DNA of 6,663 nt from Candidatus Kaiserbacteria bacterium (GCA_003230945.1 QIHK01000003.1:1-6663), one strand, 5' to 3'. Positions 1-6,498 are shown, counted from the first letter of the stretch. Translations and numbers: made by a program. Notes: generated from the sequence alone by a model not told the origin.

Positions 1-71
1 GAGACTTCTTTATGACGGCAGATGAAGCAAAGAAATACGGTATTGTCGATCGAGTGTATAAAACAAAATAG
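1..71 (+). CDS. clpP: ATP-dependent Clp protease proteolytic subunit ClpP (C-terminal fragment)
   Basis: Only the last 22 complete codons lie in the window, read from base 3 to the TAG at 69-71; the 5' part is cut off by the window edge. The tail begins DFFMTADEAKKYGIVDRV and ends with a short basic stretch. This matches the C-terminal handle of ClpP, where a DRDFFM..EEA..YGLID.V pattern is nearly invariant. ClpP is the serine peptidase that forms a double heptameric barrel in the cytoplasm and degrades proteins fed to it by ClpX or another AAA+ unfoldase. The catalytic Ser, His and Asp lie upstream and cannot be checked. A strong terminator follows 16 bp after the stop, so this is the last gene of its transcript. 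Confidence 0.88.
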   Translation, partial: DFFMTADEAKKYGIVDRVYKTK

Positions 72-84
72 TCGTTACAGGAGT

Positions 85-139
85 AGGATACTGGCCGGAT
101 TCGCAAAGCGAATCCGGCCAGTATCTTTGAGTTTTTTCG
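85..139 (+). terminator. Rho-independent terminator of clpP
   Basis: A perfect 17-bp inverted repeat (88-104 and 108-124) encloses an AAA triloop. It can be extended outward by three pairs, one of them G-U (85-87 with 125-127). A T-run at 132-137 follows a few bases after the stem. The position just after the clpP stop supports termination of that transcript. Confidence 0.85.
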
Positions 140-211
140 TACGAATGATATCGTAAAGTTGTACTGATATTCGGCGCCTCTGATTCTGACTGATTGACCG
201 CACCCCCTCTT

Positions 212-217
212 TATAAT
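212..217 (+). promoter_or_regulatory. -10 box of the probable rny promoter
   Basis: An exact TATAAT lies 38 bp upstream of the rny ATG and downstream of the clpP terminator. A start point near 224 is expected. No good -35 hexamer sits at 16-18 bp spacing. The TTGACC at 194-199 looks like a -35 but is only 12 bp away. The call rests on the -10 match and its position. Confidence 0.5.
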
Positions 218-226
218 GAATGTAAG

Positions 227-238
227 CCGCTTTGGCGG
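227..238 (+). promoter_or_regulatory. GC hairpin at the predicted 5' end of the rny mRNA
   Basis: CCGC (227-230) can pair with GCGG (235-238) around a TTTG loop, beginning only a few bases after the start point expected from the TATAAT box. Hairpins at the extreme 5' end often protect mRNAs from decay, and RNase Y itself prefers accessible 5' ends. A regulatory role here is inference. The bases TTTGGCGGAC (231-240) recur exactly in the terminator hairpin near the right end of the window, read on the minus strand. Confidence 0.3.
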
Positions 239-255
239 ACTAATCTTGGGAACGT

Positions 256-1785
256 ATGTCATTTAAAATAATATTGATATTACTTGCGCTTAGTGGTGCG
301 GCAGGTATTACTCTCGGCTATATTCTTCGTGTTCTTGTTGGACTCGCTCAGCGTGGTTCTGTTGAGCTCGATATTAAGCAGAAAATGCTTCAAGCAAAGG
401 AACAGGCTGCAAAGATACTCTCCAATGCGGAGTATCGTAGTGCCGTTCTCGAGACAGAACGTCTTGCTCCTGTTGAAAAACGTGAGACAAAACTCTCTTC
501 TCGTGAAGAACGACTGTCCTCCCGTGAATTATTTCTTGATGAGCATCAACGTGATCTTGATGAGAAAGAAGATGAAATAAAAATTCGTGAACAAGAAGCA
601 ATACGTGCAAAACATGATGCTGAAGCTATTGCTGAGAAACGTACGAAAGAACTTGAAAAGGTAGCACACCTCTCTGCAAAGACAGCACGTGAGGAATTAT
701 TTGCCGAAATCGAGGCTTCTTATGAAGAAGCTATTCTTCTACGTTTGCAAAAACTGCAGGCACATGGACGTGAACGCTTTGAAGAGCGCGCGCGCTCTAT
801 ACTCATAACGGCTATCCACCGGCTCGGAAATGCGGTAAATGCAGATGTAATGAGTCTCTCAGTCTCTATTCCTTCAGAAGAAGTAAAAGGTAAAATTATT
901 GGGAAAGAAGGAAGAAATATAAAAGCTTTCGAACGCATTACCGGTGTGGATGTTCTCATTGATGACGCACCCGATAAAATTATGCTTTCCTCTTTCAATC
1001 CTTTACGGCGTACTATCGCAAAAATTGCACTTGAGAAGCTTATTGCTGATGGTCGTATTCAGCCAGCAAAAATAGAAGAAGTAGTCGAGAAGACTCGCGC
1101 TGAGGTTGGTGAAATCATCCGTCAGAAAGGTGAAGAAGCTGTGTATGAAGTAGGTATTGTTGGACTTGATCCAAAACTCATTGCTCTCTTAGGGCGCCTC
1201 AATTTTCGAACGAGCTACGGTCAAAATGTACTGCAACACTCTGTTGAGATGGCGCATATCGCCGGCATGCTCGCGACTGAACTTGGTGCTGATGTCGCAA
1301 TAGCACGCTCAGGTGCTCTCTTACATGATATTGGTAAAGCGGTAGATCATGAGGTACAGGGCACCCATGTAGAAATTGGACGACGTATACTAGAAAAATT
1401 TGCCATCGATAAAAAAATTATTCAGGCAATGCAATCGCATCACGAAGAATATCCATACGAAACACTCGAATCAATTATCGTACAAGTAGCAGATACCATT
1501 AGTGCTGGTCGCCCAGGAGCTCGACGCGATACTGTTGATCGATATCTCGATCGTCTCGGCGAGCTTGAACACTTAGCTAGTACCTTTGAGGGTGTGGAAA
1601 AAGTACACGCTATTGCCGCAGGCCGTGAAATTCGCGTTTTTGTAAATTCTGGGAAGATAAGTGATTTGGCAATGCATAGACTTGCTCGTGATATTGCAGT
1701 TAAGATTCAAAATGAACTCAAATACCCGGGAGAAATCAAAGTAAATGTCATAAAAGAAAATCGTGTTGTCGAATTTGCTCGATAA
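256..1785 (+). CDS. rny: Ribonuclease Y, membrane-anchored endoribonuclease
   Basis: RNase Y starts decay of many mRNAs by single-strand endonucleolytic cuts and is tethered to the cytoplasmic membrane. The 509-residue product has the full family architecture and nearly the usual length (about 520). A hydrophobic anchor lies at about residues 4-28, then a long charged coiled coil to about 165. A KH RNA-binding domain follows at about 200-265, with the GKEG loop at 216-219. The HD metal-dependent phosphohydrolase domain covers about 320-420. HD-domain residues visible are H328, H357-D358 in LLHDIGK, H395-H396 and D413 in VADTISAGRPGARR. The ATG at 256 is chosen because the membrane segment starts right after it. 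Only a weak GGGA lies 4 bp upstream. A TATAAT box precedes it, and no convincing terminator separates it from the HU gene 170 bp on. Arginine is encoded almost entirely by CGN codons. Confidence 0.96.
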   Translation: MSFKIILILLALSGAAGITLGYILRVLVGLAQRGSVELDIKQKMLQAKEQAAKILSNAEYRSAVLETERLAPVEKRETKLSSREERLSSRELFLDEHQRDLDEKEDEIKIREQEAIRAKHDAEAIAEKRTKELEKVAHLSAKTAREELFAEIEASYEEAILLRLQKLQAHGRERFEERARSILITAIHRLGNAVNADVMSLSVSIPSEEVKGKIIGKEGRNIKAFERITGVDVLIDDAPDKIMLSSFNPLRRTIAKIALEKLIADGRIQPAKIEEVVEKTRAEVGEIIRQKGEEAVYEVGIVGLDPKLIALLGRLNFRTSYGQNVLQHSVEMAHIAGMLATELGADVAIARSGALLHDIGKAVDHEVQGTHVEIGRRILEKFAIDKKIIQAMQSHHEEYPYETLESIIVQVADTISAGRPGARRDTVDRYLDRLGELEHLASTFEGVEKVHAIAAGREIRVFVNSGKISDLAMHRLARDIAVKIQNELKYPGEIKVNVIKENRVVEFAR

Positions 1786-1867
1786 GTAAGAGAAATAAAG
1801 CAACAGTACTCACCATATCTGGGTAAAAGAGCAGTTTTCCGCTATCCACGGACTTTTCCTAGCCCTA

Positions 1868-1896
1868 TTGCCATCAAATGGCTCATTTCCTATACT
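1868..1896 (+). promoter_or_regulatory. Sigma-70-type promoter of the HU gene
   Basis: TTGCCA (1868-1873) and TATACT (1891-1896) are separated by exactly 17 bp. Each is one mismatch from consensus or close to it. Transcription should start near 1903, giving a leader of about 53 nt before the HU ATG at 1956. Confidence 0.7.
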
Positions 1897-1907
1897 TCTG
1901 GACAGAC

Positions 1908-1934
1908 CCCGCAATCTATTCTTTCGGCTGCGGG
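1908..1934 (+). promoter_or_regulatory. Stem-loop in the HU leader
   Basis: CCCGCA (1908-1913) is complementary to TGCGGG (1929-1934) around a 15-nt loop, within the first 35 nt of the predicted HU transcript. The leader has no clear Shine-Dalgarno sequence before the ATG at 1956. The stem could affect stability or ribosome access. Only the complementarity is seen; the role is a guess. Confidence 0.3.
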
Positions 1935-1955
1935 TTTAGCAGATAAAGAATTCTT

Positions 1956-2231
1956 ATGGCAAATAAAGCTGATATCGTCGACAAGGTGCACAACGTTCTT
2001 GGAAGCACAAAGGCAGATGCCGAGCGTGCCGTCGAAACAATGATTGAGACTATTGTCACTACTCTTAAGAACGGTGAAGAAGTTTCAGTTGCAGGTCTTG
2101 GTATCTTTGCAACGAAAGCGCGTGCCGCTCGTGAAGGTCGCAATCCGCGTACTGGTGAGACTATTCATATTGCAGCAACACGCACCGCAAAATTTCGTCC
2201 AGCCAAAGCACTGAAAGACGCTGTTAAATAA
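1956..2231 (+). CDS. hup: HU-family nucleoid-associated DNA-binding protein
   Basis: HU dimers bend and compact DNA and assist replication, repair and recombination. The 91-residue product has the standard length. The N-terminal helical dimerisation part (about 1-42) is followed by the glycine turn VAGLGIF (45-51). The flexible beta arm carries the family signature GRNPRTGE (61-68), whose P64 corresponds to the proline that inserts into the minor groove. The end, FRPAKALKDAV, is also typical. The ATG at 1956 gives the expected MANKADIVDKV start. There is no obvious ribosome binding site; TAAAGAATTCTT precedes the ATG. The gene has its own promoter about 60 bp upstream and ends at a strong hairpin. 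IHF is less likely because the sequence reads as the homodimeric HU type, though HU and IHF cannot be separated with certainty by eye. Confidence 0.95.
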   Translation: MANKADIVDKVHNVLGSTKADAERAVETMIETIVTTLKNGEEVSVAGLGIFATKARAAREGRNPRTGETIHIAATRTAKFRPAKALKDAVK

Positions 2232-2261
2232 CTACTTTCTGTATCTCTAGTTTTTGGTTAG

Positions 2262-2298
2262 CATAACGCCCCGCTTTGCGGGGCGTTATGTATTTTCT
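2262..2298 (+). terminator. Terminator of the HU gene, overlapping the rarA 3' end
   Basis: A perfect 13-bp stem (2262-2274 with 2278-2290) closes a TTT triloop. On the plus strand it is followed by TATTTTCT, a usable U-tract, so it should end the HU transcript. The complementary rarA transcript forms the same hairpin, but the bases after it on that strand (GCTAACC) are not U-rich. Efficient termination is therefore expected mainly for the plus strand. The rarA stop codon (2286-2288) lies within the right arm. Confidence 0.85.
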
Positions 2299-3443
2299 AA
2301 ATCATCCTTAGGTTTTTTTAGGAAATATTTACTCTTCTGAAGTTTCTTCGGTAGGTAGCTTTTTGTATCATATAATTTATACCCTTTCCCATACTGGAGA
2401 TCTTTCATAAGATTTGTCACTGGATTGCGTATTTTATTTGGTATCGGCAGATTTCCATAGGTATGTACGTCCTTCTCTGCCATTTTAAGCGCATTATATG
2501 CAGAACGGTCCTTCTTTGCATTGGCGAGATATACAGCGCCATGAACTAGATTTATGGCACATTCAGGATAACCAATGGTCTCACAAGCACGAAAGACAGC
2601 ATTCGCTACAACAAGTGCTGTTGGTTGTGCGAGCCCAATATCTTCGGAAGCGAAAATAACCATACGTCTTGCAATAAAAAGAGGATCTTCACCTGATGCA
2701 ATAATACGAGCGAGATAATAGGTGACAGCATTTGGTTGACTGGCGCGCATACTTTTAATGAAAGCACTAATGGTGTCGTAGTGTTCCTCACCTTTCTTAT
2801 CATAACGAAGAGACAGTGATTCAAGTGTTTCAGAAAGAGTTTTTGCAGTCACTTTTCCGTAGAGTGTTTGTACACTCTCTAAGATACCAAGTGCTTTTCG
2901 TGCGTCACCATTTGCGTAATTTAAAAGCCAACTGAACGCTTCCTCATCAAGCGGTATCTTTACCTGTGTAACAATACGCCTTAATGCTTCTTCAGAAATT
3001 GGTTTAAGCACTAAAACACGACAGCGCGAGAGAAGTGGTGAGGTAATTTCAAATGAAGGATTTTCTGTCGTGGCGCCGATAAGAGTGAGCTCACCCGACT
3101 CCACAAAAGGCAAAAGAAAATCTTGTTGTCCTTTATTAAAACGGTGAATCTCATCAAGGAAAAGTACTTTATCTTTCCCGTTTGTATCGGTATCAATAAT
3201 CTTGCGAAGGTCACTTTTCCCAGATGAAACAGCCGAGAGCTCAAAAAGTACTGCCTCAAGTGCTTTCGCATAGATGCGGGCAAGTGTCGTCTTTCCAGAC
3301 CCCGGTGGACCCCAAAGAATGAAAGAAAACTTGTGCTTTTTCTCAATAGCAACACGGAGTGGCTTCCCTTTTCCCACGAGATGTTCCTGCCCCACCACGT
3401 CATCGAGGGTTTTTGGTCGCATTTTCGAGGCCAACGGTTCCAT
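2286..3443 (-). CDS. rarA: Replication-associated recombination protein A (RarA/MgsA), AAA+ ATPase
   Basis: RarA acts at stalled or gapped replication forks. It is a tetrameric AAA+ ATPase related to clamp-loader subunits and interacts with SSB. Visible motifs are Walker A GPPGSGKTT (45-53), Walker B LFLDEIHRF with D97-E98, sensor 1 IGATTENPSF (122-131), the arginine finger in LLSRCR (R140) and sensor 2 GDARKAL (179-185). The family block RYDKKGEEHYDTISAFIKS (213-231) and SEDIGLA (266-272) follow. At 385 residues it is shorter than the usual 420-450. The N-terminus begins directly at EPLASKMRP, the region between GYK and YLP near 353-365 is shortened, and the last about 25 residues of typical homologues are missing. 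The core looks intact. The start codon is preceded by GGTGTT on the coding strand, a weak ribosome site. It runs convergently to the HU gene and shares its hairpin. Confidence 0.94.
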   Translation of the reverse strand: MEPLASKMRPKTLDDVVGQEHLVGKGKPLRVAIEKKHKFSFILWGPPGSGKTTLARIYAKALEAVLFELSAVSSGKSDLRKIIDTDTNGKDKVLFLDEIHRFNKGQQDFLLPFVESGELTLIGATTENPSFEITSPLLSRCRVLVLKPISEEALRRIVTQVKIPLDEEAFSWLLNYANGDARKALGILESVQTLYGKVTAKTLSETLESLSLRYDKKGEEHYDTISAFIKSMRASQPNAVTYYLARIIASGEDPLFIARRMVIFASEDIGLAQPTALVVANAVFRACETIGYPECAINLVHGAVYLANAKKDRSAYNALKMAEKDVHTYGNLPIPNKIRNPVTNLMKDLQYGKGYKLYDTKSYLPKKLQKSKYFLKKPKDDLENT

Positions 3444-3567
3444 AACACCATGATACTCTTTTCAATTTCTTTGTGTCTTTATTTTACTTTTACTAAATTC
3501 ACACTCATTTTCAAAATAAATCTCTTTAAACAAAGAAGAGTACTCGGCAAAAAAGTTTGGGGACGGC

Positions 3568-3706
3568 ATGAAAAAAAACGTTAGAAAAAGAATGTCACAA
3601 AGCGATATTTGTCGTGTGTTAGATTTAGATAGAGCGTATATCAGCAATGTTGAGAGCATGAGGTAACCCTACACTTGTAACAATTACTAAAGTGTTGAGG
3701 GATTGA
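3568..3706 (+). pseudogene. Remnant of an XRE-family helix-turn-helix regulator, frameshifted
   Basis: From ATG 3568 a short frame reads to a TAA at 3664-3666 (32 residues). It contains RMSQSDICRVLDLDRAYISNVES, which fits the XRE/Cro HTH pattern (SQ.dlA..lgldr.yIS.iE). The next expected piece, NPTLVTITKVLRD, is present in a different frame, 3665-3703, ending at TGA 3704. One inserted base around 3661-3665 would explain the switch. The HTH also looks short by a few residues before MSQ and by a glycine after VES, and its C-terminal helix is cut off. An open frame without a start extends upstream to 3520. XRE proteins are transcriptional repressors, often in phage or toxin-antitoxin modules. The likely reading is a decayed gene, though a programmed frameshift or a sequencing error cannot be excluded from sequence alone. 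Confidence 0.6.
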
Positions 3707-3731
3707 AATTGGAAATTTAACCATTTATATT
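3703..3731 (+). promoter_or_regulatory. Promoter for the membrane protein / RPH-like gene pair, predicted leaderless
   Basis: TTGAAA (3703-3708) and TATATT (3726-3731) are 17 bp apart. A start 7 bases after the -10 box falls at 3738, which is the A of the ATG of the downstream gene. No Shine-Dalgarno sequence exists, as the bases before the ATG are TATTTTTAAT. Together these predict a leaderless mRNA. The AT-richness of the area raises the chance of accidental -10 matches. Confidence 0.6.
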
Positions 3732-3737
3732 TTTAAT

Positions 3738-3998
3738 ATGTTCAAAGAAATTCTAGCAACATATTTATTTACAAAATTTCTAGGAAAAGAAAGGGCAAGA
3801 AAATTAAGTATGGTACTTCAAAAATATACAATAAAAACTGCATCAATAATTTTTGGATTAATTTCGATAATTCAGAGTATTCGTTTTGCATTTGGTTTTG
3901 AAGTGAATGTGGCAGGGTTCACTGTTCCTTTATGGGTTAGCTTTGTCATTGCAATAGTTGCAGGGTATCTTTCTTTCGGCTTATGGAAATTAAAATAA
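3738..3998 (+). CDS. Small integral membrane protein of unknown function (two predicted TM helices)
   Basis: I do not recognise a family. The 86-residue product has a basic, partly amphipathic N-terminus (about 1-32, KFLGKERARKL). A hydrophobic segment follows at about 33-52 (ASIIFGLISIIQSI), then a short loop (FEVNVAGF) and a second hydrophobic segment at about 62-83 (VPLWVSFVIAIVAGYLSFGL). It ends in WKLK. There is no cleavable signal peptide pattern. The basic N-terminus suggests that both ends face the cytoplasm. The ATG at 3738 coincides with the predicted transcription start, and the stop is 4 bp from the GTG of the phosphotransferase gene. The two genes are therefore almost certainly co-transcribed and probably translationally coupled. 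A role in anchoring or helping the downstream enzyme is possible but is only inference from position. AT-rich codon use matches the downstream gene and differs from rny. Confidence 0.75.
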   Translation: MFKEILATYLFTKFLGKERARKLSMVLQKYTIKTASIIFGLISIIQSIRFAFGFEVNVAGFTVPLWVSFVIAIVAGYLSFGLWKLK

Positions 3999-4002
3999 TT
4001 CT

Positions 4003-6498
4003 GTGAATTTCATATATAATTTTAGAGACTTAAGAAAAGAAAATATTCCTCTCGCTGGAGGGAAGGGGGCAAATCTTGGTGAGCTTGTCTATGCGAATAT
4101 GCCAGTTCCTCCTGGTTTTGTTGTTACGACTATTGCATACGATAGTTTTATAGATACAAATAACCTTGAAGAGGTAATAACAAAAGAAATCCAAAGTAAA
4201 AATGAAAAAGGAGAATCTATACGAAATGCATTTATAAAATCTCATATTCCAGAAGGTGTAAAAAATGATGTATTAAAAGCATATAAGGAGCTTGGGGGAG
4301 GTTCCGTAGCGGTGCGCTCAAGTGCCACAGCGGAGGATTTACCCAATGCGTCTTTTGCAGGGCAACAAGATACATATTTAAACATTATAGGAGAGAAAGA
4401 ACTTTTGGATGCCGTGCGACGCACCTGGGCATCACTTTGGACTGAGCGTGCTATTTCATATAGGATTTATAATAATATTGACCAAAAAAAGGTAAAGCTA
4501 GCCGTTGTCGTACAAAAAATGATTGATGCGGATTTTGCTGGCGTTATGTTTACTGCAAATCCTATAAATGGCAATAGAAAAGAAATTGTTATAGATGCAA
4601 ACCCAGGGCTTGGCGAAGCGCTTGTTTCTGGCTTAGTAACTCCAGACCATTTTATTATGGATAAACAATGGGGAAAGTGGCATTTTGTAAAAATATTGAG
4701 AGGAAAACATACGCTTATTGTAAAATCAAAAAAAGGAGGAGGAATAGAACGTATTGAAAAAACAAATATCAGTATTGATATACCGCAGAAAACATTACTT
4801 GATCTTGCAAATCTTGGACTGAAAATACAAAAGCATTTTAGTGCTCCACAAGATATTGAATGGGTGTGGTTTAAGAAGAAACTATATATAGTTCAATCAA
4901 GACCCATTACAGCTCTACCTGATGAACTACCTAAACAAAACAAAATAAACAGAGTCATTTCAGAAATGATTGCTGAGATGATGCCAAAAAGACAACTACC
5001 ATTGGAATCAACACTCTTTAGTTTGAATTTAGTGATTGATGATTTTATGAGACCACTTCTTGATCTGATTGGTTTGCGTATACCAAAAACAAGTGAATTT
5101 CTCATTGAAGAAGATGGAGTTTTTGTTCGTTATAATGGAAAAATAAAACTGCGTCCCACTTTTTCAATTTTTTTAGCACCATTTAGATTGTTGAAGGTTG
5201 CTTATAAAAATAATTCATCTGACTGGGAGAAAGATATTCGTGTAGTAGAAACGATTAAAAAAGTTAAAGAATTTGAAAGTAAAAACTATACAGAACTTTC
5301 TTCTGGACAAATTGCCGATATTGCAAAAGAAGCTTATGAAAGAATGCCTATACTATTTAAGGTGCGTGTCCTTTATTTACCGCGTGCAGTTCTGTCTATG
5401 GGAGCTTTGTATGTACTGTTGGCACTTATTGGGCAAAAGCGTTTCTTTGGCGTTCTTCTATTTTCTGGTATTACAACAAAAGTCACACAAACAAATGACA
5501 AGCTTAAAGACCTATCGCTAGACATTCGCAAAAATAAAGATATATATGATATTTTTATGAAAAGTAAGGTAAGTGATATCCATAGTAGATTGAATGATAT
5601 AAAACAAGGACAAGAATTTTTACATACATTTCAAGAATTCCTTACTGAATATGGGTATAGAGAATCAGGCGGAACAATGCTTATTTCAGAACCAACATGG
5701 AAAGAATCCCCAGAGATAGTTTTTGAAATTTTAAAAACCCTTGCCCAAACTCCTCTGAGAGAAAAAACAAAAGAAGAATGGCACGGTATTTGCAATCTTA
5801 TTGTTACAAAATCAGTTTTGCGTTTTTATCCGTTTCGCTCTTTATTTTTAAAATTACTCACAACCGCACGGCATTTTCAAGAGATTAGAGAAAACACACG
5901 ATTTTATTTGATGATGATTGTTCCAGTACTCCGCGACACTGCTTTGGAGATTGGTAATCGTTTTGCCAAAGTAGGAATACTTACTGATCAGCAAGATGTG
6001 TTTTATTTCAAATTTAATGAGTTGATAGAAGTTGCAAAAAGTTTACCAATTCAAGCTAGTAGGATTGATGAACTAAAGAATCTTATTGCAAAGCGTAAAT
6101 TAAAATATAAAAATCTTAAAAATACGCCAGTTGTGGATCCAAGATTATATCGTATAAAAAATAACGAGAAAGGAGCAATTCTTACTGGAACTGCAGGGAG
6201 TTCTGGTATTGCAGAAGGCACGGCACGCATAATACGTAATAGTTCGGAGTTTGATAAATTACAACATAACGATATTCTCATAGCCCCATACACTAATCCA
6301 TCATGGACGCCCCTTTTTGAAAGAGCACTCGGTATAGTAGTAGATACTGGTGGGGCTATGTCTCACGCAGCTATTGTTGCGAGAGAATATGGCATACCAG
6401 CCGTTATGGGAACAGTTGATGGAACTACAAAAATAAAAGATGGTGACAAGATCCGTATTGATGGAACTAGTGGTAGTGTTTTCACAATCAAAAACTAA
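4003..6498 (+). CDS. PEP synthase-related phosphotransferase with rifampin phosphotransferase-like (RPH) architecture
   Basis: The product has 831 residues. Residues 1-305 form the PPDK/PEP-synthase ATP-binding domain, with LAGGKGANLGEL (K21), VRSSATAEDLPNASFAGQQD (R105), GLGEALVSG (202-210), and E286, Q298 and R300 in DIEWVW...YIVQSRPI. Residues about 315-715 form a middle domain whose landmarks (MPKRQLPLES near 327, YGYRESGG near 550, FYLMMIVPVLRDTALEIGNR near 634, DVFYF near 665) resemble the substrate domain of rifampin phosphotransferases. Residues about 725-828 are the swivelling phosphohistidine domain, TGGAMSHAAIVAREYGIPA with the probable phosphorylated H788. The C-terminal PEP/pyruvate TIM barrel of PpsA and PPDK is absent, so a PEP synthase function is unlikely. 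RPH enzymes use ATP to phosphorylate a bound small molecule and release AMP and phosphate; the substrate here is unknown. The GTG start is forced by the conserved YNFRDLRKENIPLAGG start and an in-frame stop at 3991. It follows the membrane protein gene by 4 bp. Confidence 0.88.
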   Translation: MNFIYNFRDLRKENIPLAGGKGANLGELVYANMPVPPGFVVTTIAYDSFIDTNNLEEVITKEIQSKNEKGESIRNAFIKSHIPEGVKNDVLKAYKELGGGSVAVRSSATAEDLPNASFAGQQDTYLNIIGEKELLDAVRRTWASLWTERAISYRIYNNIDQKKVKLAVVVQKMIDADFAGVMFTANPINGNRKEIVIDANPGLGEALVSGLVTPDHFIMDKQWGKWHFVKILRGKHTLIVKSKKGGGIERIEKTNISIDIPQKTLLDLANLGLKIQKHFSAPQDIEWVWFKKKLYIVQSRPITALPDELPKQNKINRVISEMIAEMMPKRQLPLESTLFSLNLVIDDFMRPLLDLIGLRIPKTSEFLIEEDGVFVRYNGKIKLRPTFSIFLAPFRLLKVAYKNNSSDWEKDIRVVETIKKVKEFESKNYTELSSGQIADIAKEAYERMPILFKVRVLYLPRAVLSMGALYVLLALIGQKRFFGVLLFSGITTKVTQTNDKLKDLSLDIRKNKDIYDIFMKSKVSDIHSRLNDIKQGQEFLHTFQEFLTEYGYRESGGTMLISEPTWKESPEIVFEILKTLAQTPLREKTKEEWHGICNLIVTKSVLRFYPFRSLFLKLLTTARHFQEIRENTRFYLMMIVPVLRDTALEIGNRFAKVGILTDQQDVFYFKFNELIEVAKSLPIQASRIDELKNLIAKRKLKYKNLKNTPVVDPRLYRIKNNEKGAILTGTAGSSGIAEGTARIIRNSSEFDKLQHNDILIAPYTNPSWTPLFERALGIVVDTGGAMSHAAIVAREYGIPAVMGTVDGTTKIKDGDKIRIDGTSGSVFTIKN

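Noticed and set aside
142..173. Imperfect CGAAT/ATTCG inverted repeat between clpP and rny as an operator
   Set aside because: Only 5+3 pairs with a 3-base bulge form, within expectation for an intergenic AT-rich region.
194..217. TTGACC followed by TATAAT as a complete rny promoter
   Set aside because: The spacer is only 12 bp, too short for a normal sigma-70 promoter, so only the -10 box was kept.
1838..1857. Small TCCG/CGGA stem followed by CTTTT after rny as a terminator
   Set aside because: A 4-bp stem with a 7-nt loop and an interrupted T-run is too weak to support.
3011..3451. 146-residue open frame overlapping the rarA 5' end in another frame
   Set aside because: It is out of frame with the highly conserved AAA+ protein and has no sensible protein features of its own.
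3462..3659. Minus-strand 65-residue open frame opposite the HTH remnant
   Set aside because: It has no recognisable motif and no ribosome site, and it lies opposite clear HTH coding sequence on the plus strand.
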